From NCBI GenBank assembly GCA_004352715.1, contig SCFE01000054.1, forward strand, positions 929,570-993,569: a stretch of 64,000 nt of DNA, read 5' to 3'. Below the pieces are notes generated by a model. The model worked only from the letters and a program-made list of their open reading frames with translations, did no database searches and was not told the origin of the DNA. Each line of letters opens with the position of its first letter. The stretch's first letter is position 1. This DNA comes from Hofstenia miamia (taxonomy: Eukaryota > Xenacoelomorpha > Acoela). This document shows, piece after piece, positions 1-10,118 of the stretch. Both the position numbers and the translations under genes were made by a program.

Positions 1-610
1 AAATTTACAACCTTTTTCACAATATAATAAATTTTTTTTAAGATTTTTTAAATTTTTGGAATTTTTATGAGCCATCTTGGAGCAACACACAAAGTTTATA
101 GAATGTCAACGCATTAATTTGCAAATGTTGATATTATTTGACGATATGCGACTAAATAATGATAAAAATACTTCCTATTTAACAGTTTTTATCAAGAAAT
201 CCTATGGCCATTTTTAAAAATTTTATGTAAATTTGTAAAATTGGCAATATCAACACAGTGCATCAAACGATGTTTTCCAATCAAAATTTTTAATAATATC
301 GATATCTCAGGTTGCAGGTGTTTAAGGCAGGCCTTCATATTTGCGTTAAGATGATATACGTTTGTTGAATGCGGAAGAGGAACTAATACTATATACTTGG
401 AAATACAATATCTTTATTCAATTACATGAAGCTTTTCAGTTTTTTTGATTTAAATCTGTTATAAACAAAGTTTTTCTAGACTCTTAAGAACCAATAAAAT
501 TAGCTTGTTGAACTAATTTCGTTTTACAATCGCATGCCATTGTTAGTTAACATTTAAATGCAAGGAATTTTTTACCTATCGATGTGTGTAATATAAATTA
601 TTTGTTTTAG
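1..610. other. AT-rich flank, no gene seen
   Basis: AT-rich sequence without a convincing reading frame. The first exon of the TLC-domain gene (start codon) should lie here or left of the window. I could not pick it out. The stretch ends in a good splice acceptor (pyrimidine-rich then AG at 609-610). Confidence 0.5.
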
Positions 611-939
611 TAAATCCTTCAAACAATCACAATGTCTACCTCGCTCTTCATGTCATTGTTTATGTTGCTCTGTTTCGTGTGATAAGTTATTATATCACGC
701 CTCGGATCTCCTCCCTCCTTAGCAGACGATATGCTCGCACTGTCGTTGGAGACTTACAAATTAGATGGCGCTCGTTTGCCAATTCAACTCTACATGCCAC
801 AATTATATTCTTCTGGGCCATTTACATGATGCTGACAGATGAAGGCATGCGACTAGAAAATCGCAAATACCCTGGCACTTTGAACTTCCAAAAGGCCATG
901 ACGTTTACAGTGGCTTACTTTCTCTATGATATTATTCAG
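611..939 (+). CDS. TLC-domain membrane protein (TLCD4/TMEM56-like), internal exon
   Basis: Exon between an acceptor AG at 609-610 and a strong donor GTAAGG at 940, ending in phase 0. It encodes the first hydrophobic segment (about 650-700, VIVYVALFRVISYY), then a basic loop, then two more hydrophobic stretches around ATIIFFWAIYMM and FTVAYFLYDII. Order and spacing fit the N-terminal half of TLC-domain proteins of the TLCD4 type, multi-pass membrane proteins. The family's W-x-S motif before the second segment appears as RWRSFANST. The ATGs near 632-671 are in another frame and run into TGA at 680, so the true start is in an upstream exon. Identification rests on recalled family pattern; confident for the TLC fold, less so for the exact paralogue. 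Confidence 0.72.
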
Positions 940-1266
940 GTAAGGTGTCTTCATTTTTGAGGCGGTTGATAAATTTAAAAATATTCATTTTTCAGAGTTT
1001 TTGCTCGGGTTTTCAGTAACCCAATTCATTTTTTTATTATGTATTAACACGATCTGTTAGGTCATTGAGATTAGTTATGTCAGTTTTGAATCCTAGAAGC
1101 GAATCTATCATCTTTACCGCATGCAACAGATTTCTGAACCTAAGCTCAATACCCATAATGTCAAACGGGTGTTAACGTAGTTGAAGTTTGGGTATATTGT
1201 TACAATTTAAAGTTTCCTATATATTAATATTTTAATGAGTTTTCGCTTGTAACAGATGTAATTTAG

Positions 1267-1473
1267 TTAGTGCGCTATCCTAAGTTATTTGGTAGTAAGC
1301 TTGAACTCTTACATCATGCCATCTCTCTTGCTGGTTCCGGTTACGTATGTTTGACCGCTAACTACTCCTACTGGGCTGATTTTCAACTGCTGCATGAATT
1401 TTCCACGCCATTTATTAACATGCGCTGGTTTATTCTCACTGTGAAAATCGGGAAAGAGCGCAAGCGATATAAG
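1267..1473 (+). CDS. TLC-domain membrane protein (TLCD4/TMEM56-like), next exon
   Basis: Acceptor AG at 1265-1266, donor GTATTA at 1474, phase 0 on both sides, so it joins cleanly to the exon at 611-939. It carries the most conserved part of the TLC domain: the paired histidines in LELLHHAISLAG and, further on, the acidic/serine/proline block LLHEFSTPFINMRWF. Both are typical of TLC proteins (HH motif; E-x-S-x-P-F-x-N-x-R-W). It ends in a basic loop (GKERKRYK). One short exon carrying the next hydrophobic stretch is expected downstream and was not found nearby. Confidence 0.75.
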
Positions 1474-1634
1474 GTATTACTAAATTTACATTATAAAATG
1501 TTTCAATTTATTATCAATAATAATGATAACAAGGTTGGATTGGCTTACATGAGTTCTTTTACACCTTCACAGCTGAGGACAACGCAGTTATAATATATTT
1601 AAGTTTACTAGGTATTGACAAGTTACATATCTAA

Positions 1635-2254
1635 AGTAGCCTACACACTTCCAACTTTGCGCGCAACTTTTTGGGTAATTATAAAGTTCATAGCAAAAAT
1701 ATTTGCGTATACACAATTTTGTGCACAATTTTTGGTTGAATTATATTTATTGCCATTTTTAAAAATTAAATCGACCTTAAAATGCATAACAACCAATAGA
1801 ATCAAACAGTCTGAAGAAGGAAGACCTCGTTTTGAAAGGATCTTGCGAAATTTTAATCAGGTATGTAAATAATAATGTGCCGTTAAATTCTTTCTCTGTG
1901 AGAAATGACAAAATCGTTCTAGCAATCGGAGGATAAATTGTCTTGTATTGCTACTCGAGGATCTGCGGCGACTTTGTTGGTCAATTACTACATAAAGCGG
2001 ATGTAACCGATTGGACAGTATCTTGTCGAATAATTTCTTCTCTTCAATGTTTCGGATAGAAAAAGCATCATGTGACTGAGACGTTAACCCCTTCCTTTAG
2101 CAGTGATATAAAAATTTGTTGAGTTTCATAAGAACTTACTCGCCTGATCCATAAACAACAATTCCATAGCGAATTTTACTTATAATTATAATCGCGTACA
2201 CACTTCCTCATTAAATCAAGAAAGGCTGTTGGAAAAGTTGTAAGTGTGTACGCT
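1635..2254. repeat. possible MITE with short inverted ends
   Basis: About 22 bases at the left (AGCCTACACACTTCCAACTT) reappear inverted at 2229-2254 (AGCGTACACACTTACAACTT) with few mismatches. A partial extra copy of the motif lies at about 2192-2205. There is no transposase inside. The right end abuts the TTAA of the piggyBac element, which probably landed beside it. No clear target duplication, so tentative. Confidence 0.35.
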
Positions 2255-2598
2255 CCTTAACACTAGAAAGACGGATCACAATTCCTCTCCTTCATGGACG
2301 GTGATATCACTTTTGATACCACCCGTTATTTTACCATATGAAATCATATTGTTGTGGAGTAGAGCTAGCATTATTTACAAATGACAACATAATATTGTGG
2401 AAATGAAAATCAGCACTTGGAAATGTACTTAATATGAAAAGAATTTTCTAATTTTTCAAAGAAACATCCTGTTACATATACTTTATAAATTTGACATCTT
2501 AAAAAACATAAAAACTTGGCCATAAAAATCAAGCATATAATTGTATCAATATTTTTAAAAAAACTTACTAATTATAAGCACATGGAACATTGCAAAAA

Positions 2599-3954
2599 CT
2601 AACATTTTTTGCAAATAACTTTTGTTTTCACAACAGCAGTACAAGAACCGCACACAGGATTCTTACATTTCGAGCATATTTTGGTAGCTAAACGCCGGTT
2701 TTGCCTACCACCACAATTCACCTTGCACCATTTCCTTTTAGCAGTGGAATTTGTTGGCTCTTTTTCAATATCAGAATCATCAGATGTGCTATTTGCTGTA
2801 GAGCTATTCTTCATTTGCAATTCTTGTAGCAATTTGAGCATGAATTCTCGACGGGACATGCTACTGCTTGTTATTTCCTTATAAATGATATATGCATTTA
2901 TAGCAGCTAAATCTAGCACATTATAGAACACTTGCAGTGGCCAACGACTAGATGAAACTTTTGTTGTGTATAATCTTGCCATTTGATCAATTATATCAAC
3001 GCCAAACTTTGTGTTGTAATATTCGACCGTTTCAGGCAAGTTTTTCTTTCCGCTTGCAATGGCTACATTCTGATGAACAGTGCTGAGAATCAACACATTT
3101 TTGTTTCTTTTGCCCTGGTATACTGTCAGAGTAGTGTCTTCATTTTTCAGAATTGTTGATGAAAATAAGGGCTGCTTTGAAGCTTTTATTTCGGGAGGGA
3201 TTTCTTTACGAATTCGGTTCACTGTTCCGACTATGCTCGTCTTTCGTTGCAGAAGTTTTTTAGAGAGCTGCAATGAAGTAAAATAGTTATCGGTTGTAAC
3301 GTTCCGACCCTTGTCGAGAAAAGGTTCCATTAGATGAAGAACAACGAATTCAGAAACTGGTTGGTTTGTAGGACGGTGAACAGCCTTCCCCAAATATGGG
3401 AATCCATTCACCAAATACTTTGACTTAGAATCAACAGCTAGCCAAAATTTAATCCCAAATTTGTCAGGTTTGCTGGCAATATATTGGGTGAATGGACATC
3501 GAGCTTTACTTGGAAATAGCTGTTCATCCACAGTTATATCCGAATGAGGCGAGTAACAGGCTTTGCAATTCTCAATAAATCTGTCCCAGATTATCGAAAT
3601 TAGAGCAAATTTATCAGTACGCAATCTTTCAAATCGAGAGGACCTTAGATCAAATCTAATATATTTCAATAATTCTTTGTATCGATCACGGCTCATAGTG
3701 TTTCGAAAGTAATTTATACCCCAAATCCTGGACCAAAGTTGTTCCACTGGTTGTTTTTTTGCCAGCAAACCTCTCGCGTACATGACACCAAGTAGTTGAT
3801 AAATTTCTTCTCTGCTTGTTTTCCATGAATCATTTTGTAACTTTGATTGCGCTTCTGTTTCAGTACACTTTATAATATGTTTTATCATAAATCTATCTAT
3901 GAATAAGGAAAATGATGTAAGTATTTTTCCATTGGTAACATTCCTTTTTGGCAA
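2599..3954 (-). CDS. piggyBac transposase, main exon
   Basis: 451 residues of DDD transposase. The three catalytic aspartates sit in recognisable contexts: ITVDEQLFPSKARCPF (first), NVTTDNYFTS (second) and KFGVDIIDQMARLYT (third). The C-terminus is a cysteine-rich zinc-binding tail (CSKCKNPVCGSC ... CKKC), the family's DNA-binding domain. The listed start is only where this frame opens. The same exon really begins at 4128, and a one-base shift in the T run at 3945-3949 breaks the frame between N-terminal part and catalytic core. Otherwise intact, so either a recent inactivation or a sequencing error in a homopolymer. Confidence 0.9.
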   Translation of the reverse strand: MPKRNVTNGKILTSFSLFIDRFMIKHIIKCTETEAQSKLQNDSWKTSREEIYQLLGVMYARGLLAKKQPVEQLWSRIWGINYFRNTMSRDRYKELLKYIRFDLRSSRFERLRTDKFALISIIWDRFIENCKACYSPHSDITVDEQLFPSKARCPFTQYIASKPDKFGIKFWLAVDSKSKYLVNGFPYLGKAVHRPTNQPVSEFVVLHLMEPFLDKGRNVTTDNYFTSLQLSKKLLQRKTSIVGTVNRIRKEIPPEIKASKQPLFSSTILKNEDTTLTVYQGKRNKNVLILSTVHQNVAIASGKKNLPETVEYYNTKFGVDIIDQMARLYTTKVSSSRWPLQVFYNVLDLAAINAYIIYKEITSSSMSRREFMLKLLQELQMKNSSTANSTSDDSDIEKEPTNSTAKRKWCKVNCGGRQNRRLATKICSKCKNPVCGSCTAVVKTKVICKKC

Positions 3955-4128
3955 AAGAAGTTGGGCCTGGTTTCTCTTTCAGTACGTTTTGTTGTTGTAC
4001 CCTGCCTACATTTTGATCATCATTTGTTTTCAACGACCATACTGTACCTTCTTTTGCCACATAATTCAATGGGGAGTCAAGCCTGCTTCTTTTATTTGAT
4101 TCAGAAGTAATGAAGTTTTCACGGCTAC
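3945..4128 (-). CDS. piggyBac transposase, 5' part of second exon (frameshifted)
   Basis: Read on minus, an acceptor TTTTCCAG ends at 4129 and coding begins GSRENFITSE. It continues through LKTNDDQNVGRV to KPGPTSFAK, the usual N-terminal linker of piggyBac transposases. The frame then leaves that of the catalytic core within the T run at 3945-3949. The shift is small and the protein sequence resumes immediately in the next frame. Confidence 0.75.
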
Positions 4129-4484
4129 CTGGAAAATAAAATATAAAATCGTTTGTAGAGATCACGCCCATGAACTAATATTAGAATATAAGAATTACAT
4201 ACTTTACAATATAAAGATAATATTACATGCAATGCAATATAATTACATACAATATAAATATAAGAATTACAATTACAATATAAGAATTGTTTATAATATA
4301 AGAATTACATACTAGGGTGCATGAATACTGGTTCCTTGTAAATACATGCATGCAGTCTTCTCTGTATGACAATTACCTATAACGGTAATTATTGTGCAAT
4401 TACTCTATATATATATACATTTGCATAGCTACAGTAAATTAGAACTTTTGTATTTCATTCTAAGAATAAAAGCTTTGTATTTAC

Positions 4485-4653
4485 CTGGAGCTTCATTGTT
4501 TTCTTCAAGTTCATCTGATTCACTAGAATCCTTGTTTATTGGAACAAATTCATCTTCACTGTCGGAAACAAACTCTTCTCCCTCTGATTCAGAAAATCGT
4601 GTTGTTTCAAGGATTTTCTGAATTTCTTCTTCTGTAAGGTTTCTTTTTGCCAT
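4485..4653 (-). CDS. piggyBac transposase, first exon
   Basis: Starts ATG at 4653 (MAKRNLTEEEIQKILE) and encodes the acidic N-terminus typical of the family (SDSEDEFVP ... SDELEENNEAPG). A donor GTAAAT follows CCAG at 4485 and pairs in frame with the acceptor at 4129, giving an intron of about 355 bp. The join was inferred from splice sites and frame. Confidence 0.75.
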
Positions 4654-4889
4654 ATCTGAAAATTGTCAATGAGTTGAACTGAATTTTCGTATACACTTAC
4701 ATCAAACAGAAATATAAAAAGTCATTAAATACTGGTTAGCTATATTCAGAATTTATAGAATGGCAACACTTTAAAGTGGAGAGTGATATCACCTTTGATA
4801 TCACCATTGTTCGAGTGTTAAAGTCGGATTTAGATCATAATAGATTAGAAATATGTACTGTTTTCTTTGCAATATCTGGTATAAATATT

Positions 4890-5500
4890 TGATAATAGTT
4901 TAAAAATCCTAGTAAACATTGAATATCTAGAAAATGCTTCTTAGCTGGACGACCCCCACTATGCTTATAGCCGCACTTCATTTGTTTTTCCAAATTGCTT
5001 CATTTATTTTAGTTTACATTGGATAGTGTAGTAATTTATAAAGTGATTTCGTCAGTACTAAGACCTTAACAGCTTTTGTTTTGCCGAAAATAGACATTTT
5101 TCTTCTCTGAATAAAATTTAGAATTAGTTTATCTGAAATAAAATTTTCTTGATCAAAGTTGTTGACGCCATTTGTGGTGAGCTTTAACCTCGGAAGAGTA
5201 ATTTCAGAATGGTTTTGTGTGCATTCAGCTGCTCAATCCTTTTCCTTATGGATACCCGTGTATATAGACTTCTGTTTGTTAATAAGTAATCCACTTGCAT
5301 AGTTAAACTCATGCAATTATTTCAATAGTTGACGGAGACCTGCCTCCTTGTTTGTGATGAACGCAATGTCGTCAGCAAAAGCTAGATAATTGACATGTAC
5401 ATCTAAAAATTTAAAGTCTTCAGTTAAATAGAATTCTTGATAGACTGCAAGAGAGGTATCTCTGGTCTGACTACCTAAGTTTTTTAGATGAAGATTTCCA
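4890..5500 (-). pseudogene. LINE reverse transcriptase fragment, 3' part
   Basis: On minus, LAFADDIAFITNKEAGLRQL is the catalytic A/YADD box and following helix of a non-LTR retrotransposon reverse transcriptase (FADD near 5368-5379). After it come LLINKQKS and further decayed sequence with stops. It is the downstream half of the LINE at 7330-9075, separated by the inserted unit 5508-7070 and adjoining sequence. Confidence 0.65.
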
Positions 5501-5507
5501 ATTTCTN

Positions 5508-5836
5508 AAAAATGTGTCTGCAGTAATTTGATAATCTGCTATTAAAAGGACATAAATTTGCCTTTCTATAGCTCAGGAATAACAAATTCAGGCTATATCT
5601 AAGAAAAAATTTATTAAAGTTTATAATTATTTGTTTATATATATATATATATATAAATAAATTTATATGTATTTATATAAATATATATACATATATATTA
5701 ATTATTTATAATAGTTAAATATTCACACTAATTTTTTTCACAAAGAGATTGATAGAGTGAAAAAAATCCTGACAAATTTCAGTAAAGATCATATTCCAAA
5801 AAAATTTCATTATTAATTCGTAATTGTGAACAATTA
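5508..5836. repeat. direct repeat, left copy (pairs with 6739-7070)
   Basis: About 329 bp, nearly identical in sequence and orientation to 6739-7070, including the internal AT-rich microsatellite (5636-5700). On the minus strand the stop codon TAA of the 265-residue ORF coincides with the repeat's first bases. A lone N at 5507 marks its outer edge, so the assembly is uncertain exactly there. Confidence 0.85.
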
Positions 5837-6631
5837 CCAGCCGCATAGTTGCCAAGTGTGAATTTTTTCGCAAATGGCTTTTACTGTTTTTCTCAAAAGA
5901 GTAATGTCAACATCTGCACTATCACACTTAAGAACTTCATCAGAAAAAAAAATTTTCGAAAGTTTGTACGATTGGAAGAAATGTCGGGAAATACTGGTGC
6001 CATTTACAATCACTTTGGTCTTCATGACCCACCCTTTTCTATGCTTTCCATTGCATAGAATGGGAGTCTTTCCATCACAAACTGCACATAAGCAAACTTC
6101 TTCAGTTGTAGGAGAAATCATTGTCAGCATCACTTTTGCATTATGAAGCCGAAAACCAAAAAATGCTGTAGACGTTCTTGTGGATGGGACCACAATTTCA
6201 TTGGTATGCTGCGACCTGGAAATTAGTAAAGGATGCTCTGTTTCTATTATGGGATTGTTTGAATCTTCTCCAAAGTACTCCTCTTTTACAGGCTCAATGA
6301 TACAAACAGTTGATCCAATGCCAATGTCTGCGATTTGTAAGAGTCTCATGGTCTCTCTCAGCGTTCTTGTAAGTATGACGAAGGTGCCGGACGAAAGAAC
6401 ATCAAGTAGGACAAAAAGATGGCAATATATTGCCGATGCAGCCGAAACCTTCATGCATTTAGACCCATCTGCTTTCATCATAGGCCGATAACTTGCTAGG
6501 GGTTTATTGCATTTGGTGATATGCAGAATTGTTCCAGTTAACAACTTGTCTTCTCCGTTTTCACTAACTTCATTCAATTGTATTTTTTCTGAATTTTTCG
6601 CAATGTTATATAAGGAAGTAAGGTTTGCCAT
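5834..6631 (-). CDS. uncharacterised 265-residue protein between direct repeats
   Basis: Intronless ORF with ATG at 6631 and stop at 5834-5836. I do not recognise it. The N-terminal half (about 30-150) reads as alternating beta strands with a turn-rich pattern (ADIGIGSTVCIIEPVKEEYF), which could be an OB-fold; inference only. The second half has CLCAVCDGKTPILCNGKH, a possible zinc site (C-x-C-x2-C ... C-x3-H). No signal peptide or membrane segment. The frame is fully open although its neighbours are decayed LINE sequence, which argues for a young insertion. Upstream are TATA- and CCAAT-like sequences on the same strand. Confidence 0.6.
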   Translation of the reverse strand: MANLTSLYNIAKNSEKIQLNEVSENGEDKLLTGTILHITKCNKPLASYRPMMKADGSKCMKVSAASAIYCHLFVLLDVLSSGTFVILTRTLRETMRLLQIADIGIGSTVCIIEPVKEEYFGEDSNNPIIETEHPLLISRSQHTNEIVVPSTRTSTAFFGFRLHNAKVMLTMISPTTEEVCLCAVCDGKTPILCNGKHRKGWVMKTKVIVNGTSISRHFFQSYKLSKIFFSDEVLKCDSADVDITLLRKTVKAICEKIHTWQLCGW

Positions 6632-6634
6632 TAT

Positions 6635-6738
6635 GAAATGATATATTAGATAAATTATGCAGGTATATAAATTGCTTCCTATTCTATATTATGATTGGAC
6701 CACAAGAAATGTATTATGATTGGACTACAGAAAATGTC
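6635..6738 (-). promoter_or_regulatory. promoter-like region of the 265-residue ORF
   Basis: On minus, two copies of a TCCAATCATAATA motif (CCAAT boxes, near 6690 and 6716) precede a TATA-like TTTATATACC at about 6660-6670, about 35 bases before the ATG. The arrangement fits a compact RNA polymerase II promoter. Inferred from motif order only. Confidence 0.4.
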
Positions 6739-7070
6739 AAAAATGTGTCTACAGTAATTTGATAATCTGCTAATATTAAAAGGACATAAATTTGCCTTTC
6801 TATAGCTCAGGAATAACAAATTCAGGCTATATCTAAGAAAAAATTTATTAAAGTTTATAATTATTTGTTTATATATATATATATATATAAATAAATTTAT
6901 ATGTATTTATATAAATATATATACATATATATTAATTATTTATAATAGTTAAATATTCACACTAATTTTTTTCACAAAGAGATTGATAGAGTGAAAAAAA
7001 TCCTGACAAATTTCAGTAAAGATCATATTCCAAGAAAATTTCATTATTAATTCGTAATTGTGAACAATTA
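6739..7070. repeat. direct repeat, right copy
   Basis: Partner of 5508-5836. The two differ by a few substitutions and a small insertion near the outer end (TAATATTAAAAGG here, TATTAAAAGG there). Bounded by GTCAAAAATGTGTC and TGAACAATTA. Spacing between equal points is about 1230 bp, so the layout fits either terminal repeats of a short element or one and a fraction units of a tandem array. Confidence 0.85.
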
Positions 7071-7329
7071 AAACTTCAATATCTACGTTTTGTTATCATA
7101 TTTGAACTCATTGAACCTTAGAAAACCTTAGAAGTAACAACCACTACAAATTTTATAAAGACATTCAAAATCAAAAGTTTTATGTATCTAAAAAAGACTT
7201 TGAACAAACTATTGTGTATTAAACTAACTAACACCAACCCAGCGGAGCTACAACTCGTTTTATTGCGATTTGAGGTAACAAAAACGAGTACTATATAAAG
7301 TTTTAATAATATTTAGCACATAAGTTCGG

Positions 7330-9075
7330 ATGTCAATTTTTCTAGGGTCTCAGATTAATATTTGCTTGATTAAAATCATACGCTTTTTGGAAATCTACAT
7401 TTAGTATTCTGATGTTATTAGAATTACAATGATCGATAATAAACTGTAAAGTTGATATACTTAGTGAACGTTTGCGGTTCTTTATGAATCCTGTTTTGTT
7501 TAGACTAATATATTTCTCACCAATATTGTTAATCTTACTATTTATCATATGTTCCATAATTTTAAGTTCCATATTTAGCAATGATATGGGGCGCCATGAT
7601 TTTGGAGAAGTTAAGTCCTTAGATTTTTTGATATCAGTCTAATAACGCCATCTGTTAAGCTATTTTCAATTTATGATAGATTCAATCAGTAACTTTAAAT
7701 ATGGTAATACAACCTTTCATAAGGTTAGATAAAATTGGAACTTAAGTTGTCTATTCCAGGACAATTTTTGAAGCTTTTTTATTGCAAATACAATTTCTTC
7801 AGAGGTAAAATTTAGAGATAGGCCGTCTTTTTCTTCTGATATTTCGTAGTAGTCTGGTATAAAGTTACTTAGATTGAGACTCTTTCGTTGTAAAGGTCTT
7901 GATAGAATTTTGTAAACTGGTGGACAATATCTTCAGTTTTTTCCGATAGTATTCCATTGTCCATTCTAACTTTGGACGATATGGCGTTTACTCACTGAAC
8001 TATTAATGAAGCTTTTTATTTCTTTGGGGCTTCCTTCGTTGATCTCATACTCTATATTATTTATATATTCAAATTCAGTTAGGGTTTTTCCATTAGAATG
8101 TCATTGATCTGGTTTTCAATCAATTGTTTCATATCATTATATTCAATCATATCTGGACTCAGAAGTCTGAATTGCTTCTCTAGGTTACTTAGTCTATAGT
8201 AGCGCTCATTATTAATTAGTGATTTTAGCATAGCAATTAGGTTTATAATTTTCAGAAGTGTTCACTCAATATTACGCAATTTTAGGCATTCTATGATGAG
8301 ACTATGTATTTCATTGAGATGTTTCTCGATCTCATTCGCCATATGCCAAGCCAGTGATGGCGTTCTTGTTGGAAACATGTAAGCAATGGCTTGTGGTCGG
8401 GTATTTTAGCGTTAATTACTTTTGATACCACTCTAATTAGATTTGACGATGTGAAACAACGATCTATCCTGGAAAAACAGGAACCAAAATTATTTTGATA
8501 TTTCGAACTTTTCAAGCATTGCAGCAATGTCTGATAGTTTGTAGTGGCTCCGCAGATGTTTTTCCAGGTAGTTAACTCGCGTTAAAGTTTAAATTGCACA
8601 AGCCCTACTACCATTTATATCAGTGTTGCAATAACGGCAGTTCGAATCTCCAAGGCCAATCATTGCCTGGGTTTGCAGTCTGTGTATAGCTGCCATAATA
8701 AAAGTTACCGTCTCTTTATATGTTTCTTTTACCTATAGTGGTTTACAATCATAGTCTTAGGTTTTTTCATTATGAGGATTTGTGCAATTTCACATTGTGA
8801 CTCAATGTTTATTTGTGGGGTTGCATTGCTTATTAATGTCAGCCCCCCCTTGAATGACGCGGAGTTTGGTGTTCAAAAATCACAGGAAGCCTCTTGATTG
8901 CCATTAATTCTGAATATTAGAAAAAAGTTTCTCGATTTTCGTTTCCTGTATGAAGACATAATCAGGTTTATATATAAGCAGTGCTTCAAAGTTTTTGTAA
9001 ATTTTTTTTTCACTTGTGACACATTTTACATTGAAGTTGATAACTTTAAGTGAAGACGATTTCATAGTGGATGAG
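7330..9075 (-). pseudogene. LINE (non-LTR retrotransposon) endonuclease and RT, 5' part
   Basis: On minus, an APE-type endonuclease opens with SLKVINFNVKCVTSEKK and YVFIQETKI (near 9060-8930). It continues through GLGDSNC and a PDHKPLLTCF box corresponding to the family's SDHxP motif (8380-8410). Reverse transcriptase begins with NCPGIDNLSSNF (near 7770) and reaches GFIKNRKRS and LNVDFQKAYD (7375-7500), where homology stops. Several stops and frameshifts make it dead. The rest of the RT is at 4890-5500. Confidence 0.72.
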
Positions 9076-10118
9076 GAGAAAGAAGTGGAGGAGGCAGTGT
9101 TTAGAATGTTGAACTAATACTGCTATCGCTGGTGTCAATCGTAAGAGCTGGTGAACTTGAAGTAGTTAGCAATTGACGGGTGTGTGGGCTAGAGAAAGGT
9201 TTGGCCGTTTCTCATAATATCTCCATGGCAATGTTAAAGGTTTCTCTAGGTCATTTGACTCTACAACAACTTCTTCGGTTACAGAGGACGTTTGGACCTG
9301 TCTTAAGTTCGAAAAGACATTTTTGTATCAATTTTTTTGGCTATTACTGTCAGTAGCTTCCATAGTATTGTTAATTGGTTGCGGTGTCTCCGGAACACGC
9401 AAAATAATATGTGCTTTTAGAGAGGGATATCAGTGTCGACTTTCTTTAGCATCAACATTCGTGATGCTAAGACTGGGACAAAACATTCACAAAACTGCCA
9501 CCGGCGAAGTACATTTCACTGATCCACCTGCAGCTTCAGTCGGCACCTCATCGGAAAATCCGAGAGAAGGAAAAAGCATCCACTAGTTTCGAACCACTTC
9601 ATTTAACGAGCTCATGTCAGCGTATCAACCCTGTCTGTTCTTTTAGTGAAATATATCAATAACATCCGTCTTCAGATCACATCAGGGTCACCATGCCGCA
9701 TCGTCACCGCGTGCCTGCTTACAGAATCTAGCTTTAACTCTAGTTTAATAACACAAGCAGGACAAATAAATAATTTTAAACCAGTACAAGTTAAACAGAA
9801 CTATGCATTAAACACGCTTTCATATCGGGTGATAAATTCCTATCGATGACACAGTATATACTTCATTAAACATAACAATGTAGTCTAAGCTCCAGTTTGG
9901 TAAAGCAGATACAATTGCGATTTTGAAGTGGGAGGCAACCCACTGAATATTGCAAAATATATGGATGAGGCAGTTTTAAAGAATTTCTCAGTTCACTATA
10001 GCCAATTTTACTACAGAAAATATCAAAAATGCATCCATTTGTATCACTGGTATTCAAATATACCGGCTCAGAAAAGAGTGAGATCTGTCTGCCTTCAGCG
10101 AATAAGTGCGTTCATGAG
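9076..10118. other. LINE 5' region and unassigned sequence
   Basis: On minus, low-quality reading frames continue upstream of the LINE endonuclease (for example QTSSVTEEVVVESNDLEKP near 9250-9300) and may be remains of the LINE first ORF. The plus-strand ORFs here show no recognisable domain. TTCATGAG at 10111-10118 is the left target duplication of the hAT element. Confidence 0.4.

Larger units (their letters stand above)
2261..4817 (-). mobile_element. piggyBac-family DNA transposon, near complete
   Basis: TTAA lies at both ends (2257-2260 and 4818-4821), as expected for the piggyBac target duplication. Ends are short inverted repeats (CACTAGAAAGA left; CACTCGAACAA read inward from the right). 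A conserved subterminal block built on GGTGATATCA occurs at both ends (2290-2320 and 4785-4808); on the right it forms a palindrome. The transposase gene fills the interior on the minus strand. About 2.56 kb, a usual size. It sits inside the proposed large intron of the TLC gene. Confidence 0.9.

Noticed and set aside
1800-1860. Exon-like block with strong donor GTATGT, a candidate for the missing TLC exon
   Set aside because: Its length and phases do not fit the neighbouring exons: phase 0 gives a stop, and length modulo 3 is 1 where 2 is needed. The sequence is not hydrophobic.
5508-7070. Reading the direct repeats as true LTRs of a retrotransposon
   Set aside because: No primer site, polypurine tract, target duplication or retroviral-type protein is visible, so LTR is not a supported label.
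8630-8655. tRNA B-box-like AGTTCGAATCT
   Set aside because: No A-box or cloverleaf upstream; it is the reverse complement of LINE endonuclease coding sequence (GDSNCRYC).
9323-9586. 87-residue plus ORF with a hydrophobic start resembling a signal peptide
   Set aside because: It lies opposite decayed LINE-related reading on minus, and no homologous domain or splice context supports it.
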